Shown here: in pieces, positions 5,723-5,789 of the stretch
Position numbering within the stretch: the stretch's first letter is position 1
Layout of the letters: each line of letters begins with the position of its first letter
DNA from: an uncultured Flavobacterium sp.
GTDB taxonomy: Bacteria; Bacteroidota; Bacteroidia; Flavobacteriales; Flavobacteriaceae
Assembly: GCF_946479975.1 (NCBI RefSeq)
Contig: NZ_CAMLIX010000279.1
Coordinates: forward strand, 1-5,789
Length of the DNA stretch: 5,789 bases
Direction: 5' to 3'
Position numbers and translations under genes: made by a program
The notes under the pieces: generated by a model
What the model saw: the letters and a program-made list of their open reading frames with translations, nothing else
The model's database searches: none
Told to the model about the DNA's origin: nothing

Positions 5723-5789
5723 ATGATTGAAAATTTTATTGCCTTTCGAAGTTTTCCAGCACTAAATCAAGCCAAAGAACTTGAAGCTT
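5723..5789 (+). CDS. Start of an unrecognised protein, 3'-partial
   Basis: An ATG at 5723 opens a frame running to the window end, giving 22 codons: MIENFIAFRSFPALNQAKEL then EA. No signal peptide is present. The pattern of a short strand (FIAFRSF) followed by a helix with Ala-x-x-Leu-Glu resembles the start of small ferredoxin-like-fold proteins such as DUF2007 members, but 22 residues cannot establish this. It begins 40 bases after the M23 stop. A degenerate box TATTTTAG (5694-5701) with TTG at 5669-5671 might serve as its promoter, but is off-consensus. It lacks a Shine-Dalgarno, as do its neighbours. Confidence 0.5.
   Translation, partial: MIENFIAFRSFPALNQAKELEA

Noticed and set aside
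1..5789. CRISPR array, tRNA, rRNA or insertion sequence
   Set aside because: No regularly spaced direct repeats with unique spacers, no cloverleaf or rRNA motifs, and no transposase frame or flanking target duplications were seen on either strand.

Overview
The window is AT-rich with short intergenic gaps, A-rich or absent Shine-Dalgarno signals and promoter boxes of the TTG...TAnnTTTG type. The proteins look flavobacterial (a short bacterial-type HmgA, a divergent tryptophan 2,3-dioxygenase, a DUF3108 protein, and an M23 peptidase ending its zinc motif in HxC). Together this points to Bacteroidota, most likely Flavobacterium or a close relative. All genes lie on the + strand.

Layout. (1) Positions 1-1103 hold homogentisate 1,2-dioxygenase (hmgA), cut at its 5' end by the window edge. 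(2) Positions 1104-1265 are an intergenic gap filled mainly by a CGCAAAG-based palindromic repeat. (3) Positions 1266-2426 hold 4-hydroxyphenylpyruvate dioxygenase (hppD). (4) Positions 2427-2724 are a gap with a weak terminator for hppD, then an apparent free-standing small RNA unit (promoter, three hairpins, strong intrinsic terminator), then a promoter box for the next gene. (5) Positions 2725-4436 hold a secreted DUF3108 protein and a tryptophan 2,3-dioxygenase (kynA) whose stop and start codons overlap as TAATG. (6) Positions 4462-5682 hold an M23-family peptidoglycan metallopeptidase lipoprotein with a probable TTG start. (7) Positions 5723-5789 hold the first 22 codons of an unrecognised small protein, cut by the window end.

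How the genes work together. HppD and HmgA are consecutive steps of tyrosine/phenylalanine catabolism (4-hydroxyphenylpyruvate to homogentisate to maleylacetoacetate). KynA opens the tryptophan ring at the start of the kynurenine route. Three oxygen-consuming aromatic amino acid dioxygenases therefore sit within about 4.4 kb. Two envelope proteins (DUF3108 and M23) flank kynA and are probably co-transcribed with it; no functional link between them and tryptophan breakdown is visible.

The least explained parts are the putative about 110-nt RNA at 2549-2658 and the mirrored repeat at 1121-1205. No CRISPR array, insertion sequence, tRNA, rRNA or obvious defence system was found. Most of the window is ordinary core metabolism.
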